Positions 28,288-32,276 of a stretch of 32,276 bases of DNA are shown piece after piece. A program made the position numbers and the translations under genes. Every line of letters starts with the position of its first letter. The stretch's first letter is position 1. The notes under the pieces were generated by a model. The model was not told the origin of the DNA. It ran no database searches and saw nothing but the letters and a program-made list of their open reading frames with translations. This DNA is from Phycisphaerales bacterium. GTDB lineage: Bacteria > Planctomycetota > Phycisphaerae > Phycisphaerales > UBA1924. The stretch spans positions 1-32,276 of the forward strand of contig JAJVHS010000095.1 in the NCBI GenBank assembly GCA_022072615.1. The letters are read 5' to 3'.

Positions 28288-30099
28288 TCAGGCGGGCTTT
28301 GGAGCGGCCTTGGGGGGCGTGGCGGGCTTTCCGCCCGCCGCCGGCCCGGACGGTGGGGGGCTGGACGGCTGGGGCCCCGCGGTGCCCGCGGCCGGTCCCT
28401 CGGCGGTCGTGGCTCGGACGACCTCCTCGACGCTGGTGGTTCCATCGATGGCGTGCCGGAGGGCGGCGGCCTGGAGCGAGGGGAGCTGGCGCTTCTTGAG
28501 CTCGGCTCGGAAGGCGTTCCAGTCGCCCTTCTTGAGCAGGTCGCGCATGGCGTCGTCGATGCGGTAGAGCTCAAAGAAGCCGATCTGGCCAACGTAGCCG
28601 GCGCCGGCGCACATGCCGCAGACCTGCTCCTTGTCCTTCACCAGCACGACGCCGCCCTTCTTGTAGAGCTGCTTGACCTTGTCGGCGGGGAGGCCGAACT
28701 TCTTGAGCATGTCCGGGGCCGGGACATAGGCCTGCCGGCACTGGGTGCACAGCTTGCGCATCACGCGGCCGGTGACCACGCCGCGCAGGCCGCCCATGGC
28801 CATGTCCAGGTCGCCGACGGCCTTGGACCAGGTCTGCAGCGCGGCCAGGGCGCTGTCGGCCTTGAGGGCCGCGTAGATGCGGCTGCGTTCCTGGTCGGCG
28901 CGGCAGATCTCCTTGGCGGTGTTCTGGTCCGGCAGCTCGGCGACGCCGACCACGTCGGGGTCGCGGCGGAGGATCGACCGGACCAGCGTCGAGAACTCCG
29001 GGCCTTCGGCGTAGGGGTCCCACTTGTTCTGCTTGACGCCCTCGAGGTCGTCCTGCTGGTCGATCTCGACGCTCTGCACGTTGTTCGTGTACGCGTCGTG
29101 CATCTTGAGCAGCGTGTAGAGCAGCGTGGTGCGGCCGCCGTCGGGGGGCGTGCCGACGAGCACCACACCCTTCTTCTCCTCGACCATCGCCGTCAGTTCG
29201 TCGAGCTGCTCCTTGGTGAAGCCCATCTCCTCGGGCTTGCGGCGGACGGCCTTCTCGGGGTCAAAGAGCAGCGAGAGCCGCATGCCGCCCTGGATGCCCG
29301 CGGCGATCACCCGGATCTTCTTCTTGAGCTCGCCCTTCTCGATGTTGACGTCGGCGGTGAGCTTCTTGCGGCGATCGGCGACGTCGAGCTTGCCGGCGGA
29401 CTTCCAGAAATCCACCACCTTGATCGCGTCGGGCGCGGGGTACGTCTGGCCGGCCTGCTTGACGCCGTCCACGTAGAGCACCTCGCCGTAGGCGTTGTCC
29501 TTGCCGGTGGGCGCGAGGTCCACCTGCGAGGCCCGGGCGACGATGCTCCGCAGGACAAGGCCCTCGGCGGCGACGCGCGTGGCCAGCTCGGGGGTCTCCG
29601 CGGCGGGGACGGGGACGGTCTGCTTGTCGGGCGACCTGATGACCAGCTCGGAGCTTCCGGAGCTGACGGCTTCCTTCTTCTGCTTCTTGGGGCCGGCGGC
29701 GGTGGAGGAACCCAGGAGTTCCTTCCACACGTTCAGGCGGAGGGTTTCGGGAACCTTCTCATCCTTGTTGGCGGCCGTGACGAACCACACGACGTCGATC
29801 GCCAGGATGATGATCATCGCGCCAAGGCCCGCCCAGAACGCGCCCTCGCCGGGGATCGGCATCAGCAGCGCCGCCGCCAGCGCCGCCAGGCCGAAGCACA
29901 GGTGGATGATGTTCCACCGCTCGCGTTTGAGGTAGAACCGGGCCGCGAACTTGTCGAAGGAGTTGGAAACTAGGCGGGCCCAGATCGTCAGCGGGATCAG
30001 CAGGACGACCGGCTTCCAGAACGAGACCAGGAACAGGCCTTCGGCGAGGGTGACGGTGCCCCCGAACGGATGCTGTGCCAGCAGCTGAGTGTCGAGCAC
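28288..30099 (-). CDS. Membrane-anchored GspE/PilB-like protein with degenerate ATPase site
   Basis: The start is taken at GTG 30099 because GGAG lies 6 bases upstream; TTG 30111 is the alternative. The 603-residue product has three N-terminal membrane segments (about 20-43, 64-81 and 88-109), a charged linker, then a GspE-type core. ADRRKKLTADV corresponds to the AERR-QDGR region. Walker A is GTPPDGGRTT (316-325), with Arg323 where Lys is expected. The Walker B region DPDVVGVAELPD keeps Glu388, but GEIRD has become AELPD. The His box is replaced by RIYAALKADS. The zinc-site cysteines are intact (Cys451, 454, 494, 497; LCTQC and VCGMCAGAGYVGQIGFFEL). Secretion and pilus ATPases are normally cytoplasmic and have an N-terminal MshEN domain, which is absent here. 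It is therefore probably a catalytically impaired paralogue with a structural or regulatory role. The C-terminus is a Pro/Ala tail. Confidence 0.82.
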   Translation of the reverse strand: MLDTQLLAQHPFGGTVTLAEGLFLVSFWKPVVLLIPLTIWARLVSNSFDKFAARFYLKRERWNIIHLCFGLAALAAALLMPIPGEGAFWAGLGAMIIILAIDVVWFVTAANKDEKVPETLRLNVWKELLGSSTAAGPKKQKKEAVSSGSSELVIRSPDKQTVPVPAAETPELATRVAAEGLVLRSIVARASQVDLAPTGKDNAYGEVLYVDGVKQAGQTYPAPDAIKVVDFWKSAGKLDVADRRKKLTADVNIEKGELKKKIRVIAAGIQGGMRLSLLFDPEKAVRRKPEEMGFTKEQLDELTAMVEEKKGVVLVGTPPDGGRTTLLYTLLKMHDAYTNNVQSVEIDQQDDLEGVKQNKWDPYAEGPEFSTLVRSILRRDPDVVGVAELPDQNTAKEICRADQERSRIYAALKADSALAALQTWSKAVGDLDMAMGGLRGVVTGRVMRKLCTQCRQAYVPAPDMLKKFGLPADKVKQLYKKGGVVLVKDKEQVCGMCAGAGYVGQIGFFELYRIDDAMRDLLKKGDWNAFRAELKKRQLPSLQAAALRHAIDGTTSVEEVVRATTAEGPAAGTAGPQPSSPPPSGPAAGGKPATPPKAAPKPA

Positions 30100-30235
30100 G
30101 CGGAACTCCAATTCACTTCGCGGCGACCGGTGGCCGCCGCGGACGAATCAACAAGAGCGACCCGTCGAGCACCCCCCGGCAAGCGGGAAGGGGATGGTAG
30201 CATATTCGCCGGGTTCGTTGCTCGGTCGGGGTGCC

Positions 30236-30267
30236 AACAAAGCGGCCCGCTCGTCCAAGCGGGCCGC
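30236..30267 (-). terminator. Intrinsic terminator downstream of pilT
   Basis: A perfect 10-bp stem (GCGGCCCGCT at 30242-30251 and AGCGGGCCGC at 30258-30267) with a 6-base loop is followed, on the minus strand, by TTTGTTGG. It lies 88 bases past the pilT stop and separates pilT from the GspE-like gene, so those two probably have separate promoters. Confidence 0.75.
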
Positions 30268-30355
30268 GGGAACTTCCGGATGCTCGGGAGGGCGGGGGGG
30301 TGCCAGACGGGGGGGAGCGCGGGCGACCGGCCGCCCGGGCGTCAGCCCGGCCTTT

Positions 30356-31513
30356 TCAGCCCAGCTTCTTAAGCCGCATCATGAGCTCGTCCACGTTCGG
30401 GGACGACTCGACCGCCGTCCGCATGTGGATGTACTCGGTTTCCACGAGGTTCACGAGGCTCTCGTTGAAGTCGATCATGCCCGTCTGCCGGGCTTCGATG
30501 CTCTTGATGTACTCGCGCAGCTCGCCCTCGCGGCCCTCGAGGATGTGCTTGCGGACGATGCTGTTGTTGATGAGGATTTCCAGCGCGGGGATACGCGCGA
30601 TGTTCTGGTGCAGCGTGGGCAGCAGCTTCTGGTAGACGAACCCGCGCATCTGGTACGCCAGGATCCGCCGGACCTGGTCCACTTCCTCCTGCTCGAACAG
30701 GCCATAGATTCGGCTGAAGGTCTGCGTCGTCGAGGAGGCGTGGATGGTCCCGTACACCAGGTGGCCGGTCTCGGCGGCGTGCAGGGCCGCTTCGAAGGTT
30801 TCCTTGTCGCGCATCTCGCCGACGAGCACGATGTCGGGGTTCTCGCGGACCAGGGCCCGCAGCGCGATCTTGAAGTCCAGGCAGTCGATGCCGATCTCGC
30901 GCTGGTTGATCGTCGCCTTCTTGTCCTTGAACAGGTACTCGATCGGGTCCTCGATGGTCACGATGTGCACGGGCTTGCGCTCGTTCACGTAATCGAGCAT
31001 CGCGGCGATGGTCGTCGACTTGCCCGACCCCGTCACGCCGCACAGCAGCACGATGCCCTGCGGCTGCATCGCGATCTCCGCCATGATCGGCGGCAGGTAC
31101 AGCTCGTCGAACCGGCGGATCTTCGAGGAGATCAGGCGGGCCGCGACCGAGAGCTTGCCCTTGGCCATGAACATGTTCACGCGGAAGCGCGTGTTGTCGT
31201 CAAAGTCGTACGCGAAGTCCACCGACCCGAACTTGTGCAGGTCCTCGAGCTGCTCGTCGGAGAGGATCGCCCGGGCGATCGTCCAGAACTCGTCGCCGGT
31301 CACGGGCTCGCAGTCCAGCGGCTTGAGCGCGCCCCGGAGGCGGAGCTTGGGCTGCGTCTCGGACTTCATGATGAGGTCCGACCCGTCGAGCTTGATGCAC
31401 GCCTGGAGGAACTTGCCCCAGCGCGTCTCGAAGGGGTCGGTCTTCTTCTTGGTGGGCAGCGCAACGTGCCCGACGTGGACGGCGTCTGAATGGATCTCTG
31501 CGTCAACGCTCAT
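30356..31513 (-). CDS. pilT: Type IV pilus retraction ATPase, PilT/PilU family
   Basis: The 385-residue cytoplasmic hexameric ATPase drives pilus disassembly and twitching. The start at 31513 (MSVDAEIH) is where family-like sequence begins; the frame is open to 32233, but that part is low-complexity and overlaps tandem repeats. Motifs are complete: an N-terminal PAS-like region with DGSDLIMK (43-50), Walker A GVTGSGKS (159-166), Asp box VTIEDPIEY (185-193), Walker B DIVLVGEMRD (227-236, Glu233) and His box TGHLVYGTIHAS (249-260). The C-terminal helices carry GMIDFNESL, like the PilT/PilU end. There are no zinc cysteines, as expected for PilT rather than PilB. A GspE-like pseudo-ATPase lies downstream on the same strand. 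PilT versus PilU cannot be settled by eye. Confidence 0.92.
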   Translation of the reverse strand: MSVDAEIHSDAVHVGHVALPTKKKTDPFETRWGKFLQACIKLDGSDLIMKSETQPKLRLRGALKPLDCEPVTGDEFWTIARAILSDEQLEDLHKFGSVDFAYDFDDNTRFRVNMFMAKGKLSVAARLISSKIRRFDELYLPPIMAEIAMQPQGIVLLCGVTGSGKSTTIAAMLDYVNERKPVHIVTIEDPIEYLFKDKKATINQREIGIDCLDFKIALRALVRENPDIVLVGEMRDKETFEAALHAAETGHLVYGTIHASSTTQTFSRIYGLFEQEEVDQVRRILAYQMRGFVYQKLLPTLHQNIARIPALEILINNSIVRKHILEGREGELREYIKSIEARQTGMIDFNESLVNLVETEYIHMRTAVESSPNVDELMMRLKKLG

Positions 31514-31825
31514 GACCTTGGTTCCGTTCCGGGGCGAGGCCGCGTGGCCCGCCGCGGGTGCGGGTCCAGACGGCGCCGAAGGCGTGGGAGAAGCGGTTAC
31601 GGGCGTCAAGGATAACCTCCCGAAAGGGACGTGGCGAGCGCGAATCCGGCCACGCGCCGCCGGGCCGAGCGAAATCCCGCTCGGGCCCCGGACGCGAGGC
31701 ACACAAAACCCCCGACAGAACAGCGCATTTCCCAGCCCGCACCTCGCGCCCTCCTCGTTTCCGGACCCACCGGCCCGAGCAAGGACACGCAGGCTCAACG
31801 TCCCCCCGGAACCGGTTTGCCCGTT

Positions 31826-31890
31826 GGCCCAGTTCGGAATGGGCCAATTCGGGACAGGCCAGTTCGGGACGGGCCAGTTCGGGACGGGCC
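31826..31890 (+). repeat. 15-bp tandem repeat, about 4.3 copies
   Basis: Units start at 31826, 31841, 31856 and 31871, with a partial unit to 31890; the best unit is GGGCCAGTTCGGGAC. Copies differ by one to three bases, with the first two the most divergent. It lies about 310 bp upstream of the pilT start. Confidence 0.9.
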
Positions 31891-32057
31891 GCACGCGTGC
31901 ACGCCGACCGCCCGGGCGGTGTGCCGGGCGGCTGCAACGGCTCGCGGTCGAGGACGGTTCGCCCATGGTCTCGGCTGCCCGGACCGCTCGGCTCCCCCTG
32001 CGGATGAGATGCCGCGAGGGGGCCATGGGTCGCACGAGCGAACCGGCGATGGGGGAC

Positions 32058-32077
32058 CGCTCGCCTGCCGGCGAGCG
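32058..32077 (+). repeat. Perfect 8-bp inverted repeat
   Basis: CGCTCGCC and GGCGAGCG flank a 4-base TGCC loop. No T-run follows on either strand, so a terminator is unlikely; it could be a protein-binding palindrome or a chance GC palindrome. Confidence 0.5.
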
Positions 32078-32188
32078 ACAACCTCTATACGAACGCCGCG
32101 GCCGGCTGTTCCCTCGGGCGGCGGGTGGAGTTCGGGGGGGAAGAAATGGGGTGGGCGTTTGAAACAAGAGGCAGTCGGCGTTGACCGA

Positions 32189-32276
32189 GACGGACGGCGA
32201 CCACGACGGACGGCCACCACGACGGACGGCCACCGCGACGGACGGCCACCGCGACGGACGACCACCGCGACGGACG
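32189..32276 (+). repeat. 16-bp tandem repeat, at least 5.5 copies, cut by the window edge
   Basis: Units start at 32189, 32205, 32221, 32237, 32253 and 32269; the typical unit is GACGGACGGCCACCGC. The third and fourth copies are identical and the others differ by one or two bases, suggesting recent slippage. The array continues beyond base 32276. A 16-base period does not preserve reading frame, which argues against coding. Confidence 0.9.

Larger units (their letters stand above)
31514..32276 (+). other. Non-coding region upstream of pilT, with tandem and inverted repeats
   Basis: This 763-bp stretch has frames open on both strands, but their translations are Arg/Pro/Gly-rich low-complexity without recognisable domains, as expected for very GC-rich DNA. 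It contains a 15-bp tandem repeat, a perfect inverted repeat and a 16-bp tandem repeat that runs off the right edge. The pilT promoter should lie here; I see no convincing -35/-10 pair. Confidence 0.6.

Noticed and set aside
28228..29973. A 581-codon plus-strand frame opposite the GspE-like gene
   Set aside because: The minus strand carries a recognisable GspE core with zinc cysteines; this frame is Leu/Gly/His/Val-rich without domains.
30320..30352. Second hairpin (CCGGGC, GTCA, GCCCGG) followed by CCTTTT on the plus strand
   Set aside because: No plus-strand gene ends there, the stem is only 6 bp, and pilT already has a better terminator at 30236-30267.
31514..32233. N-terminal extension of PilT to 32233
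   Set aside because: The extension is Pro/Arg/Gly-rich, translates a 15-bp tandem repeat (PVPNW units) and has no PilT similarity; the family sequence starts after the ATG at 31513.
31826..32276. CRISPR array in the repeats near the right edge
   Set aside because: Units of 15 and 16 bp abut directly with no unique spacers, and no cas genes are present.

Overview
This is a GC-rich window (roughly two-thirds G+C by eye), coding-dense on both strands. It most resembles a member of the Planctomycetota, plausibly a Phycisphaerae-like lineage. That placement is an inference from three things: an enormous secretin-family protein, a pair of exported beta-helix proteins that share an N-terminal GPLDPP block, and a mixture of Shine-Dalgarno-led and leader-poor genes. 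There is no rRNA or other marker gene to confirm it.

Layout. (1) 1-14058, plus strand: one giant reading frame, open at the left edge. It encodes an STN-like domain, about 50 consecutive secretin N-type modules (my count by eye) and one canonical C-terminal secretin pore domain. A small lipoprotein gene (14157-14672) follows it. (2) 14715-18731, plus: a Pho-box-like direct repeat and a pstS-pstC-pstA-pstB phosphate ABC transporter cluster, with a hairpin between pstS and pstC. (3) 18971-21761, minus: two paralogous secreted right-handed beta-helix proteins. (4) 22013-26239, plus: sucA-sucB, the E1 and E2 components of 2-oxoglutarate dehydrogenase, closed by a hairpin. (5) 26398-31513, minus: a PilT-type retraction ATPase with its own terminator, then a membrane-anchored GspE/PilB-like protein with a degenerate Walker A motif, then a CvpA-like membrane protein with a large C-terminal region, ending in a strong terminator. 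(6) 31514-32276: non-coding, with two different short tandem repeats and an inverted repeat.

How it fits together. The phosphate cluster and sucAB are ordinary housekeeping. The unusual content is envelope machinery: the secretin with its very long module array, a neighbouring lipoprotein that could be its pilotin or accessory, an intact PilT, and a GspE-like protein that has kept its zinc-binding cysteines but lost the ATPase lysine. The secretin and the ATPase genes are about 12 kb apart, so that they act in one system is inference. The module array itself is read directly from the sequence. It includes a recent-looking five-module tandem duplication, a stretch of alternating long and short modules, and a charged insertion.
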